From NCBI RefSeq assembly GCF_964063345.1, contig NZ_OZ061318.1, positions 5,642,001 through 5,706,000 of the forward strand: a DNA stretch of 64,000 nucleotides. Direction: 5' to 3'. Position numbers and translations under genes: made by a program. The notes under the pieces are model-generated. The model was not told the DNA's origin and did no database searches. It saw only the letters and a program-made list of their open reading frames with translations. This document shows, one piece after another, positions 1-7,998 of this stretch (position 1 is its first letter; each line of letters begins with the position of its first letter). The DNA comes from Pseudomonas lini. Lineage in GTDB: Bacteria > Pseudomonadota > Gammaproteobacteria > Pseudomonadales > Pseudomonadaceae.

Positions 1-229
1 TCGTTCGAGTGATGGATTTTGCTTTCACTTCTTCAGCATAGCCCGCCAGTCGCTCTTCATCGCCCTGGAACAACGCGCACAGCCTTAGCGTTGCCTCTGC
101 ATCCACATCATTGCCGGCCAGGCGCAACTGCTCTGCGATGCGCAAAAGCTCTACCGCCGACCACCTCAGGTCCGAGGCTACACCTTGCAGGTCGCGCCGA
201 AGTTGCTGTTCATATTCATTAAGCCACAT
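1..229 (-). CDS. Hypothetical protein, N-terminal part (runs off window)
   Basis: This reading frame on the minus strand starts at 229 with ATG, seven bases after a strong AGGAGG ribosome binding site, and continues past the left edge without a stop (76 codons visible). The visible product begins MWLNEYEQQLRRDLQGVAS and is a charged, Leu/Ala-rich, probably alpha-helical soluble protein with no signal peptide or membrane segment. I do not recognise the family. It is transcribed divergently from rtcB, so the roughly 90 bp between them must hold both promoters. The ribosome binding site and clean codon pattern make it likely to be real. Confidence 0.6.
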   Translation of the reverse strand, partial: MWLNEYEQQLRRDLQGVASDLRWSAVELLRIAEQLRLAGNDVDAEATLRLCALFQGDEERLAGYAEEVKAKSITRT

Positions 230-320
230 GATGACCTCCTGCAATTCCCCGCTACGAAATAGTAATCCCATTTACCTGTCTGGAGCGTTATGTTCGTCTG
301 ATCGCAAGAGAGCCGAAATC

Positions 321-1547
321 ATGCAACAACCTGTCTACCAACTGCTGGAAGTCGCCAACGGCAAGCCGATCAAACTCTGGACCGAGGGTGTGCCGGTTGA
401 AAGCGAAGCCCGGCAGCAATTGATCAATATCGCGAAGATGCCGTTCATCTTCAGGCACCTGGCGGTGATGCCGGATGTGCATCTGGGCAAAGGGTCCACC
501 ATCGGCAGCGTGATCCCCACCGTGGGCGCGATCATTCCGGCGGCCGTGGGAGTCGACATCGGCTGCGGCATGATTGCCGCGCGCACTTCACTGACCGCCG
601 CCGACTTGCCGGACAACCTGCACGGCCTGCGCAGCGCCATCGAAAAAGCCGTGCCCCATGGCCGCACGTTGAGCCGTGGCCGCCGCGATGAAGGCGCCTG
701 GAATCACGTTCCACAGCAAGCCGATCAAGCCTGGGCGGCGCTGAGCTCACGGTTCAAGGCAATCACCGACAAATACCCGAAACTCGCCAGCACCAACAAT
801 CGTCAGCATCTGGGCACCCTCGGTACCGGTAATCACTTCATCGAGGTCTGCCTGGACGAGGCCAACCGCGTCTGGTTTATGCTGCACAGCGGTTCTCGCG
901 GCGTTGGCAATGCCATTGGGACCCTGTTCATTCAGTTGGCCCAGGCGGACATGCGCCAGCACATCGCCAATCTGCCGGACCGCGATCTGGCCTATTTCAA
1001 GGAAGGTAGCCGGCACTTCGATGACTACGTCGAAGCGGTGGGCTGGGCTCAGGACTTCGCCCGGCAGAACCGGGCGTTGATGATGCAGGCGGTGATTCAG
1101 GCGGCGCGGCAAGTGATCCGAAAACCCTTCGAGGTGGCGCTGGAGGCTGTGAACTGCCACCACAATTACGTGCAGAAAGAGCGGCACTTCGGTGAAGACG
1201 TCCTGGTCACCCGCAAGGGCGCGGTGTCGGCGAAGAAGGGCGAACTGGGGATCATCCCCGGTTCCATGGGGGCCAAAAGCTTCATCGTTCGAGGTCTCGG
1301 CAACGAGCAATCGTTCTGCTCCTGCAGTCACGGTGCCGGTCGGACCATGAGCCGCACCAAAGCCAAAAATACCTTCTCCGTCGCGGACCAGATCCGCGCG
1401 ACCGCTCATGTGGAGTGTCGCAAGGATGCGGCGGTGATCGACGAGATTCCGATGGCTTACAAGGACATCGACAAAGTCATGTACGCCCAGCGTGATCTGG
1501 TGGAAGTACTGCACACCTTGCGACAGGTGGTCTGTGTGAAGGGATAG
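321..1547 (+). CDS. rtcB: RNA-splicing ligase RtcB
   Basis: This 408-residue protein has the usual length of bacterial RtcB, the GTP- and Mn-dependent ligase that joins RNA 2',3'-cyclic-phosphate (3'-phosphate) ends to 5'-OH ends. Family motifs seen in order are PDVHLGKGSTIG (residues 51-62), GVDIGCGM with the metal-binding Asp79 and Cys82, GTGNHFIE, HSGSRGVG, GSMGAKSF and SHGAGRTMSR. The histidine of SHGAG is residue 337, the position of the guanylylated histidine in E. coli RtcB. The frame is open further upstream, but ATG 321 gives the family-length N-terminus (MQQPVYQLLE). No rtcA or sigma54 regulator rtcR is visible next to it. Confidence 0.95.
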   Translation: MQQPVYQLLEVANGKPIKLWTEGVPVESEARQQLINIAKMPFIFRHLAVMPDVHLGKGSTIGSVIPTVGAIIPAAVGVDIGCGMIAARTSLTAADLPDNLHGLRSAIEKAVPHGRTLSRGRRDEGAWNHVPQQADQAWAALSSRFKAITDKYPKLASTNNRQHLGTLGTGNHFIEVCLDEANRVWFMLHSGSRGVGNAIGTLFIQLAQADMRQHIANLPDRDLAYFKEGSRHFDDYVEAVGWAQDFARQNRALMMQAVIQAARQVIRKPFEVALEAVNCHHNYVQKERHFGEDVLVTRKGAVSAKKGELGIIPGSMGAKSFIVRGLGNEQSFCSCSHGAGRTMSRTKAKNTFSVADQIRATAHVECRKDAAVIDEIPMAYKDIDKVMYAQRDLVEVLHTLRQVVCVKG

Positions 1548-1645
1548 GAAGGGAAGGGCTTCCATTGGTCGGGAACATTAACGCGAGTGAACAGCTCTGC
1601 TGTCGTATTGAGGTAATGATCTATTCGCTAGGGAGGCCATCTCAA

Positions 1646-1882
1646 ATGACGACTACCGATGATTTCAGACACCACGCGCATGAGCTGATCGTTGACCTGG
1701 ATGCGGCCACCACGGAAATGATGAAACTGATCTCGGCCCATCAGTTGAGCGGCCCGGAATGGGAGCGGGTCACGAAATGGCAGCATGAAGCGTACGAGCG
1801 ATGGATGACGTACCTGAATGCGAGGTTGTATCCCGATTCCGGCTCGGGGGCCGAGCCGGGGCAGGGCGAAGCCCCGTTATAG
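1646..1882 (+). CDS. Small hypothetical protein (78 aa)
   Basis: This 78-residue soluble protein starts MTTTDDFRHHAHELI and is preceded by GGGAGG about 10 bases upstream of the ATG. It is rich in Asp/Glu/His in its first half and has a WERVTKWQHEAYERW stretch that should be amphipathic helix. The GC-rich 3' end encodes a Gly/Pro/Glu tail (GSGAEPGQGEAPL) and includes two short inverted repeats. I do not recognise the family. It stands alone between rtcB and a lipoprotein gene. Confidence 0.6.
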   Translation: MTTTDDFRHHAHELIVDLDAATTEMMKLISAHQLSGPEWERVTKWQHEAYERWMTYLNARLYPDSGSGAEPGQGEAPL

Positions 1883-1958
1883 AGACATCGCCGGCTGTCC
1901 GCTGGATGTATGCATAAGTACAGGCTACATTTCCCGTTTTTCAGGATAAGGAAACGTT

Positions 1959-2294
1959 ATGCGCATGTTGATAGCGGGAATAGCGGTGGCGGTGTTGGCG
2001 GGCTGTTCATTACCCGCATCCGTGGTGCCCGGCGAGCCCAATATCAGCAAATACAGCGATAAGGCGCCCAAGGAATATGCCGCGTGTGTATTGCCGTTGT
2101 GGCGTCAGGACATTCCGGGATCGACGCAATCGGCGATTTCCAATGGCTACCGGATCACCGCGCCGAGCATCATCACGGCTGACGAAATTCTGGTTATCGT
2201 GAGATCAAAGGATGGCAGCCGGGTATCGCTTTACCAGGGGCCACCGTGGGCCAAGTCAGGGGCGCTGCGCCAAGCTGTTCGGGATTGTTTGTAA
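1959..2294 (+). CDS. Small putative lipoprotein (111 aa)
   Basis: The protein starts MRMLIAGIAVAVLAGCSLP, a classic lipoprotein signal with lipobox LAGC and cysteine at residue 16, so it is expected to be lipid-anchored. The mature part of about 95 residues is hydrophilic, with two further cysteines (one in AACVLPLW and one near the C-terminus, RDCL) that could pair in the periplasm. GGATAAGGAA lies just upstream of the ATG. No domain is recognised. Confidence 0.7.
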   Translation: MRMLIAGIAVAVLAGCSLPASVVPGEPNISKYSDKAPKEYAACVLPLWRQDIPGSTQSAISNGYRITAPSIITADEILVIVRSKDGSRVSLYQGPPWAKSGALRQAVRDCL

Positions 2295-2409
2295 CGTTGT
2301 TCGTTTATGGGTGACGGCCTGTGCCGTATGTCGCAGCCATATGTCGGAATCCAGGAACGGTTACTCCTCAACTAACTTCCAAGAGCAAACAGTTCTTGGG
2401 AGTTTGGCT

Positions 2410-2640
2410 ATGAATGATGATCGAAAAAAGGCAGCCCTCGATGCCTGGTACCGGCTCTTGAGAGAACCGGAAGCCGGGATGGATTGTGAAGAACACTACG
2501 ACAAACTGCTGAAAGTGGCGGATGAAATGGAGGGCGCCGGCCTCATCAACAACGCCGAATGGCGTGAGCTGGTGCGCGATGCACGGGGGGCTATTTCCGC
2601 TTCGATCGATGGTGTCGGGAGTGGAGTCGTCAGCAGATGA
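2410..2640 (+). CDS. Small hypothetical protein (76 aa)
   Basis: The longer open frame begins inside the preceding lipoprotein gene, but the first start with a plausible ribosome binding site (GGGAG, about 10 bases upstream) is the ATG at 2410. The product, MNDDRKKAALDAWYRLLREP, is a 76-residue acidic, helical soluble protein with no cysteine cluster beyond a single MDCEEHYD. I do not recognise the family, and a regulatory or structural role cannot be read from sequence. Confidence 0.55.
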   Translation: MNDDRKKAALDAWYRLLREPEAGMDCEEHYDKLLKVADEMEGAGLINNAEWRELVRDARGAISASIDGVGSGVVSR

Positions 2641-2770
2641 CTTAAAAATAGTGTGGATATTTAATGAGTTAGGAGATTTAGTAACTGGATAGTGAGTCAG
2701 AATATCTTGTTACAAGTCGCGCGATTGGGTAATATTGCCCCGCGTTCACCACCACGGTTTATGCATTTTT

Positions 2771-2809
2771 AAAGCCCAGGCGTCCATCAGCTGCCTGGGC
2801 TTTTTTTTT
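2771..2809 (+). terminator. Rho-independent terminator
   Basis: AAAGCCCAGG and CCTGGGCTTT form a stem around a 13-base loop and are followed by a run of nine T. It lies about 130 bp past the end of the small gene at 2410-2640. It could end that gene, or a short untranslated RNA starting somewhere in 2641-2770, for which I see no clear promoter. Confidence 0.85.
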
Positions 2810-2905
2810 GTCTGGAGTTTGGAATGGCTTTATGAGCGCGCTGCCGGCAGAGAGCCAGCAGCGTCAATGGTGAGCGTGATGGACAAACGTTATTGATGCC
2901 TGTCG

Positions 2906-3100
2906 TTACCTGGCCGGATCAGCCCTGCGCCGATCGCTGCCAGATGGGTTGCCAGTGTCAAGAAGCCTCCTCTCGACCAGGACATTTTGCAGGGCCTGGC
3001 GTGCCGAAGGGCTTAACTGATCTTCTCTCTCCTTGAGTTCGAGCAAGATGGGGCTGGACCATCGACGATAGGTTTGCTCGGAAATTCGAGTAGATGTCAT
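2906..3100 (-). CDS. Small hypothetical protein (64 aa), minus strand
   Basis: This minus-strand frame begins MTSTRISEQTYRRWSSPIL and is preceded by AAAGGAGAGATAG, a good ribosome binding site. The 64-residue product is basic and helical (ELKEREDQLSPSARQAL) with a low-complexity SDRRRADPAR tail. The strong initiation signal is the main reason to call it. Family and function are unknown. Confidence 0.5.
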   Translation of the reverse strand: MTSTRISEQTYRRWSSPILLELKEREDQLSPSARQALQNVLVERRLLDTGNPSGSDRRRADPAR

Positions 3101-3288
3101 CTATCTCTCCTTTGATGAATCGCCCGACAACACAGTGGGCGAAGTCCTGTGCGCTAAAAATCCTAGTTGAGGAAACGACTTGTCGCCAGTGAACGGATTG
3201 CAATGAGGTGCCGATCATCCTTCGCGACGGGGGTAGTCCACGATTCGGGCGTAAACTTAAGAGGCTACCTCATCAAAAGGAGCCGCAT

Positions 3289-3483
3289 ATGATCGCCGAC
3301 CAAATGAATAGACAGGAGTCGGAGCAAAGCGCTGTTTGGGATCAATACTTCTGTGCCGCGTTGATTGCGGAAAGCAATCTGACGGCACCGGTGGTAGGAG
3401 AAGCCACCCACGAAGACAGGCAGAATCTGTTAATCCAAAGGGCCAAAGCACTCGCCGATAAGATGCTGGAAAACAGAAGATAA
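3289..3483 (+). CDS. Small hypothetical protein (64 aa)
   Basis: ATG 3289 follows AAAAGGAG with a spacing of six bases, which fixes the start inside a longer open frame. The product MIADQMNRQESEQSAVWDQY is an acidic 64-residue soluble protein, likely helical, ending in ALADKMLENRR. It is followed immediately by a hairpin terminator, so it is probably monocistronic. No family recognised. Confidence 0.6.
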   Translation: MIADQMNRQESEQSAVWDQYFCAALIAESNLTAPVVGEATHEDRQNLLIQRAKALADKMLENRR

Positions 3484-3486
3484 CCG

Positions 3487-3520
3487 GAGCCCGGCCATTG
3501 CGCTGGGCTCTTCACTTTTT
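3487..3520 (+). terminator. Hairpin terminator after the 64-aa gene
   Basis: GAGCCC (3487-3492) pairs with GGGCTC (3505-3510), extended by inner GC pairs, and is followed by TTCACTTTTT. It sits four bases past the stop codon of the small gene at 3289-3483. Confidence 0.7.
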
Positions 3521-3603
3521 GATGTTCTTATCTTTCTTCCAAGTGAACGCTCCTTGGTCGAGGATCGTCTACAGTTGGTAATTCATGGATACGGAGATCG
3601 AAC

Positions 3604-3909
3604 ATGAAGTGCCTAATCTGTCAGGCTGTCTCTAATACGGTTCACGCGGCTGGAGACTGGTCAGAAGTCAAATGCCCGGCCGGATGTGGACACTACAAGG
3701 TCTCGGCGAACCTTGTGGCGAAAATGAAATTCAAGAACGAGTTCTTTGACATCGAACGCACAAGACGATGGCTTAAAATGTCCCGCAATGATGAGCCGGT
3801 GCCGTTGATATCCACCTACGATTACAACGTTTCCTTATTGCATCGTGACACTGAGGATAGGTCGGTCATCGCGCCGATTCGCTCCAGGCAGCCGCTGACT
3901 TCGGATTAG
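3604..3909 (+). CDS. Small zinc-ribbon-like protein (101 aa)
   Basis: The protein starts MKCLICQAVSNTVHAAGDW, with a CxxC knuckle at residues 3-6 and a second pair in VKCPAGCGHYKV near residues 24-28, an arrangement typical of a small zinc ribbon. After it comes ERTRRWLKMSR, a basic helix, then a polar tail. GGAGATCGAAC precedes the ATG. The neighbour at 4207-4461 has the same plan (CxxC, second Cys pair, then DTERARARLKKKR), so the two look like diverged paralogues. Function unknown; binding of nucleic acid or protein is only a guess from the fold type. Confidence 0.65.
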   Translation: MKCLICQAVSNTVHAAGDWSEVKCPAGCGHYKVSANLVAKMKFKNEFFDIERTRRWLKMSRNDEPVPLISTYDYNVSLLHRDTEDRSVIAPIRSRQPLTSD

Positions 3910-3942
3910 AATTCGTCTGTCCTGGCTATAACCCTGTCCCCC

Positions 3943-4040
3943 GTAGGAGCTGCTGAAGGCTGCGATCTTTTGACCTTCAGCGGCTCCTGAAAGATCAAAA
4001 GATCGTCCGAACGCGGCCCGAGCCTTCGGCAGCGCCTACA
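3943..4040. repeat. Intergenic palindromic repeat (GTAGGAGCTGC type)
   Basis: GTAGGAGCTGCTGAAGGCTG at the left and an inverted CAGC(G)CCTAC at the right enclose an inner inverted pair GATCTTTTGA / TCAAAAGATC. This is a familiar extragenic palindrome of fluorescent pseudomonads and can fold into a long imperfect hairpin. It lies between the two zinc-ribbon genes. Confidence 0.8.
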
Positions 4041-4206
4041 GAAGCTCACGCAGGTATTGCTCGATCTATCGACAAAAAAACAAGCAACCTCCATGGATAG
4101 CCCCTGTCGATATCAACATGTCCCCGCTATTAGTTACCCTCCCGATCCGGGTTGTCAGCATTGATGGCGGGCTGAAAGCGGCTAACTGAATGATCAGGCG
4201 GTGGCT

Positions 4207-4461
4207 ATGAACTGTCCTCTGTGTGGAAACACTAATGCGCTGGAAGATCTTTCGTTCGGGGGCGGCTTGCGCATTTATTGTGAGCCGTGCGGTGGTTTCT
4301 ATCGGATTTCAACAACCCTGAATGGCTTGGCCGACGCAAAGACCTATGACACCGAGCGCGCTCGAGCCCGGCTGAAAAAGAAACGTGAAACCGACAAATT
4401 GGAAGATCAAGAGCCGGCGCTAGGCGCGGAGGACAAAGACCTGCTCGTCGAGCCAAACTGA
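4207..4461 (+). CDS. Small zinc-ribbon-like protein (84 aa), paralogue of the gene at 3604
   Basis: MNCPLCGNTNALEDLSFGGG begins with a CPLC zinc knuckle, and YCEPCGGFY near residue 28 supplies the second cysteine pair, so a single zinc ribbon is expected. A basic helix (ERARARLKKKRETDK) and an acidic tail follow. ATG 4207 is preferred over the in-frame GTG at 4201 because it places the CxxC at residues 3-6, as in the paralogue. The ribosome binding site (CAGGCGG) is weak. No named function. Confidence 0.6.
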   Translation: MNCPLCGNTNALEDLSFGGGLRIYCEPCGGFYRISTTLNGLADAKTYDTERARARLKKKRETDKLEDQEPALGAEDKDLLVEPN

Positions 4462-4614
4462 TGTGTCGTGCAATCAACATGCGACCCAGCGAACGACGCA
4501 CTGGGTGTGGAAAGGTTATCTCGGCGAGACTGTTGCAGCAGCTGTGTGCTAAAGGACTCGCCTGACCCTGAAGCCGGGTTTCGAACGGGATCCCAGGCCA
4601 GGCGAGCGGCCCGG

Positions 4615-5028
4615 TCAATGAGCCTGTGCCACCCCGCGCAAAACCGTAGCAGCGGCAGATTGAGATCGAGTGCTGGCGATGTTTCCCAGCGATACGACAC
4701 CCACCAGACGCTTGTCTCGGTTGAGCACGGGCAGGCGACGCAGTTGCACGTCCGCCATGTTCTTTGCCACCTGCTCTATGTCTTCATCCTCAAAGCAATA
4801 GCGGATGCCGCCAGTCATTACTTTACTGATAGGGGTTTTGCCGGGGAGTCCTTCGGCTACGGCTCTAATGGCTATATCCCGGTCCGTGATCATGCCAATC
4901 AGACGCTCTTGTTGCTCAACCATGATGGCGCCGCTATCGATCCTGGCCATCATGTTCGCGGCTTCCTGGATCGTCTGGCTTGGCTTGGCTGTTAAAACAT
5001 CTTTCGTCATAACTTCCGAAATCTTCAT
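4615..5028 (-). CDS. CBS-domain protein (tandem CBS pair)
   Basis: This 137-residue protein is almost entirely two CBS motifs: MKISEVMTKDVLTAKPSQTI to GMITDRDIAIRAVAEG (about residues 1-60) and ISKVMTGGIRYCFEDEDIE to LVGVVSLGNIA (about 67-118). Stand-alone CBS pairs usually bind adenosine nucleotides and act as small regulatory or stress proteins. TDRDIAIR is the typical ribose/phosphate-binding turn. There is no attached enzyme domain. AAAGGAGTC before the ATG supports the start. It appears monocistronic, and its partner is unknown. Confidence 0.85.
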   Translation of the reverse strand: MKISEVMTKDVLTAKPSQTIQEAANMMARIDSGAIMVEQQERLIGMITDRDIAIRAVAEGLPGKTPISKVMTGGIRYCFEDEDIEQVAKNMADVQLRRLPVLNRDKRLVGVVSLGNIASTRSQSAAATVLRGVAQAH

Positions 5029-5114
5029 GAAAAGACTCCTTTAAAGTGATGCTTCAGTGATTAAGGGCTGCCAATTTCTTCGACTTTGGAGGGGACGTGC
5101 GGGTTCAGATTGTT

Positions 5115-5843
5115 TTATCTCCGCTCGTCATGGTGGCGGGGCGTCACAGGAGATTCAGGCGGGCCGTCGATAGGCTCTATCAGTTCTGAGCCCTGGTTCC
5201 TCACATTGCCCACGGCCACGTCCACTTTGAACCATTCGAAGACGTCGCAAGGTTCGCGTTCCTGCAGGAGTATCTGCTCGGCGCGCTCCTTGGGCGTGTA
5301 GGGGTCAATCCATTCCCGGGCCAGTTCGGGATTGAGCGTCACAGGCCGACGGTCATGAATATCCACCATGCCGCCTTCACTGTCCGCGGTGATGATCACG
5401 AAGCCGTCATGCTCATCCGGTTCCTTTTCGTACCTTGGATACTGACCAATGGCGGCGCACAGGATCGGCGCGCGATCCTTGCGACGGATCAGGTAAGGCT
5501 GTTTCTTCGGGCCACCCTCGTAAACCCATTCAAACCAGTTGTCGATGGCAATAATTGCCCGGTGCGGCCATATATCCTTGAAGAACGGGTCGTGGGCAAC
5601 TTTCTCAACCCTGGCGTTGATTGGTGTCGCGTGATCCCTGGCCCAGTGCGGTCGCCAGCCCCAACGAACCCTGTCGGCGTGCAGCACGCCGCTTTCTTCG
5701 TGGAAGAGGGCGAGCTGAGTCGACGGCGCGGCGTTGTAGAGCTCGAGCGGCTGTTCGCCAGCATTATTGACCAAGGCGTTGGGCATACTCAGCACCGCCA
5801 CGAATTCGTGAATGCCTCGATACTGCGAAAGTCGTCCGCACAT
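5115..5843 (-). CDS. SRAP domain protein (YedK/HMCES-type abasic-site crosslinker)
   Basis: SRAP proteins form a thiazolidine link between Cys2 and abasic sites in single-stranded DNA, protecting them from cleavage. The start was set at 5843 because the second residue must be the catalytic cysteine after Met removal (MCGRLSQYR); the frame is open 15 codons further upstream. Other family residues are in place: Asn76 in TPINARVEK, Glu105 in NWFEWVY and His163 in DIHDRRPV. Length (242) is slightly above E. coli YedK. No SOS box was noted upstream. Confidence 0.9.
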   Translation of the reverse strand: MCGRLSQYRGIHEFVAVLSMPNALVNNAGEQPLELYNAAPSTQLALFHEESGVLHADRVRWGWRPHWARDHATPINARVEKVAHDPFFKDIWPHRAIIAIDNWFEWVYEGGPKKQPYLIRRKDRAPILCAAIGQYPRYEKEPDEHDGFVIITADSEGGMVDIHDRRPVTLNPELAREWIDPYTPKERAEQILLQEREPCDVFEWFKVDVAVGNVRNQGSELIEPIDGPPESPVTPRHHDERR

Positions 5844-5989
5844 GGCTGAGCCCTCATGCTGAAGCTTAAGCTTAGACAATAGTTTCAAGGTGAGCTTTGA
5901 GGCTGTCTAACCCGCATGGCCTTCAAAAAAAGGATCGCCGCTTGCGTTCGCGACACGCGGCCAGGACGCATCCGGGATTCGCGGTTTTC

Positions 5990-6003
5990 TTGATTGATGT
6001 CAA
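5990..6003 (+). promoter_or_regulatory. ANR/DNR (FNR-type) box before the CopD-like gene
   Basis: TTGAT-TGAT-GTCAA fits the FNR-family dyad TTGAY-N4-RTCAA. A TGTATT at 6024-6029 lies at the -10 distance expected for a class II (-41.5) activator site, giving a start near 6036, just ahead of the ATG at 6069. Confidence 0.8.
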
Positions 6004-6068
6004 TCACCTGAGTCGACCTGCTCTGTATTCTCTGGAGAAACCGACAGCTGAATAGAGGGAGAACATTC

Positions 6069-6512
6069 ATGCTCTATCCGCTGTTTCTAACCTTTCATCT
6101 GTTTGCCGCCCTGATCTTTATCGGCACGGTGTTTTTCGAAGTCCTTTTTCTGGAAAGCATCCGCAAACAGTTGCCCGCCAAGGTGATGCTGCTGGTCGAA
6201 GAGAGTATTGGCCGCCGAGCCCGCACCCTGATGCCATGGGTGCTGCTGGTATTGTTCGGCGCGGGGCTGGGCATGGTCTGGCTGCGCTATTTGCCCGTCC
6301 TTGCAACGCCAATGGCCTCATCGTTCAGCACCTTGTTGCTGTTGAAAATCATGGTCGCCGTGAGCGTGCTGCTGCATTTCCTGGCCGCCATGTTTCTGTT
6401 CAAAAGCGGCCGAATGAACGCTCGATACCTGCATTTCATCCATGCCAGTGTGTTCTGCCATATGGTCGTCATCGTCCTGCTGGCCAAGGGTATGTTTTAC
6501 CTGACGTGGTGA
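6069..6512 (+). CDS. CopD-like four-helix membrane protein (147 aa)
   Basis: The protein has four hydrophobic segments (about residues 3-28, 55-75, 85-108 and 124-145) with histidines near membrane faces (FHLFAALIF, LLHFLAAMFL, FIHASVFCHM). This is the pattern of small CopD/cytochrome-b-like integral membrane proteins that may bind heme or copper. It is a paralogue of 36945-37382, which follows nnrS: both share LFAALIFIGTVFFEV-type openings, an ASSF(S/G)TLL.LK core and an LAK(G/A)MFY ending. Its ANR/DNR box links it to anaerobic growth. The precise function is unknown. Confidence 0.75.
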   Translation: MLYPLFLTFHLFAALIFIGTVFFEVLFLESIRKQLPAKVMLLVEESIGRRARTLMPWVLLVLFGAGLGMVWLRYLPVLATPMASSFSTLLLLKIMVAVSVLLHFLAAMFLFKSGRMNARYLHFIHASVFCHMVVIVLLAKGMFYLTW

Positions 6513-6556
6513 GCGGCCTTGCCCCAAGGTCTGTCCTGCAAGCAGTTGGCTTGCGC

Positions 6557-6570
6557 TTGATACAAGTCAA
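6557..6570 (+). promoter_or_regulatory. ANR/DNR box before the HemN-like gene
   Basis: TTGAT-ACAA-GTCAA is a full match to the FNR-type dyad, centred about 66 bp before the ATG at 6630. Class II spacing predicts a start near 6605. The -10 (CACTGT, about 6594-6599) is poor. Confidence 0.75.
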
Positions 6571-6629
6571 GGAGCATTGCTCGCCAATCCCGGACACTGT
6601 TGATCCGCAGCCAGTCTCGGAGACCTGTC

Positions 6630-7976
6630 ATGCTCGATTTTTCTCACGCCCCCGGCGATCTGATCGCTCGGTGCGATCAGGGCGTACTCGACCCCAACTG
6701 CCATGCCGACACGCAAAAATTTCATGACGGCATCGGCTCTCTGGATTTGCTTCGTGCCTTGCGCGTCAGCCGCCAGAAACGACGCCCGATCGCCCTGAAC
6801 GTGCAGTTGCCTTCCAGCCTCAAGCCAGCCTTTTGTTCCCCGCGCGATGTCGCCTGCGAGCACGGCGACATCGAACAGTACCTTCAACGCCTGGAACAGG
6901 AGATCGACCTCGCCGGTTGTCATCTGGGAGCGGAGCAACGGGTCGAACAATTTCATCTGAGCGGCGGAACACCCACCATCGCTCATCTCGAACACCTGAT
7001 GAATCATCTGCGTGGTCGATTCAACTTTCTCCAGCATGAGTGCGGCGACTACAGCGTCGACGTCGACCTTCACCCTACCGATTGGTCGACCATGGGCGCA
7101 TTGCGCAACCAGGGATTCAATCACGTCAGCATTGGCGTTCCGGATATCGATACCGACTGTGACATGTCGGTGGCCTGCTACCAGAACCCGGCCCCCATTC
7201 ATTCACTGATCGATGCCGCCCGCACCTTTGGTTATCGATCGATCAATGTCGATCTGGGTTTTGGTCATGCCTGGCAAACGCCAGAAAGCTTCGCGCTGAA
7301 GCTGGCGGCGATCATTGAGCTGGAGCCGGACAGGCTGATGGTGTTCGACTATGCCCGACCACCTCGCCGTTATCGTCCAAGGCTCGGCGACAAGGTCAGG
7401 GAACTGTGCAGCCAGGACGATAAAGGCGCGATGCGCCAGATCGCCTTCGAACAGTTGATCGCCGTGGGCTATCACTACATCGGTATGGGGCAGTTTGTGC
7501 GGCCCGACGATGATCTGGCGATCGCTCAGGAGCGCGGCCGGTTGCGTCGCACCTGTGACGGTTTTACCCGTCACGGCTATTGCGACCATATCGGCTTCGG
7601 TCTGGGGGCTATCAGTCAGATCGACGATTTGTATACGCAAAACACCGATGTAATCGAGCGTTATCAGCAGCAACTGGACCGGGGTCAATTGCCGACGTCT
7701 CGTGGCTGGCGTTTCGAGGCGGGGGATCAGATAAGGCACATGGTCATGGAGCGACTGGCGTGTGATCAAGAGCTGGATATCCGCGCCATCGAGCGGCGCT
7801 ATGGGCTGATTTTCTCCAAGTATTTTGCATCTGTCTGGCCATTGCTGGAGCAATTGAGTCGTGACGGGTTGATTGAATTGTCGGACCGTTTTATCAGCAT
7901 TCTTCCCGCCGGTCGGCCGGAAGCAGATGCCATCTGCAACCTGTTTGAAAAGGATTTGGGCAGTGCAACGCATTAA
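6630..7976 (+). CDS. HemN-like protein lacking the radical-SAM cysteines
   Basis: The 448-residue product aligns end to end with the true HemN encoded just downstream: SGGTPT versus GGGTPT, INVDLGFG versus ISVDLIYG, YIGMGQFVRPDDDLA versus YIGMDHFALPDDELA, and CDHIGFGLGAIS versus CDLIGLGVSSIG. The FeS-binding segment of HemN (CKSLCYYC, residues 65-72) is replaced here by SLKPAFCS (residues 63-70), so all three cluster cysteines read Ser, Ala, Ser. It should therefore not do radical SAM chemistry as HemN does. It may be a regulatory or heme-handling relative, or a decaying copy. The frame is intact, it has its own ANR/DNR box, and it sits 22 bp before hemN, so it looks selected for. Confidence 0.8.
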   Translation: MLDFSHAPGDLIARCDQGVLDPNCHADTQKFHDGIGSLDLLRALRVSRQKRRPIALNVQLPSSLKPAFCSPRDVACEHGDIEQYLQRLEQEIDLAGCHLGAEQRVEQFHLSGGTPTIAHLEHLMNHLRGRFNFLQHECGDYSVDVDLHPTDWSTMGALRNQGFNHVSIGVPDIDTDCDMSVACYQNPAPIHSLIDAARTFGYRSINVDLGFGHAWQTPESFALKLAAIIELEPDRLMVFDYARPPRRYRPRLGDKVRELCSQDDKGAMRQIAFEQLIAVGYHYIGMGQFVRPDDDLAIAQERGRLRRTCDGFTRHGYCDHIGFGLGAISQIDDLYTQNTDVIERYQQQLDRGQLPTSRGWRFEAGDQIRHMVMERLACDQELDIRAIERRYGLIFSKYFASVWPLLEQLSRDGLIELSDRFISILPAGRPEADAICNLFEKDLGSATH

Positions 7977-7998
7977 CCCACCTGCGAGTTGATTGATC

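Noticed and set aside
2641..2770. A small regulatory RNA ahead of the terminator at 2771
   Set aside because: The terminator is clear, but no promoter, repeated GGA motif or A-rich Crc/Hfq motif could be recognised, so only the terminator is listed.
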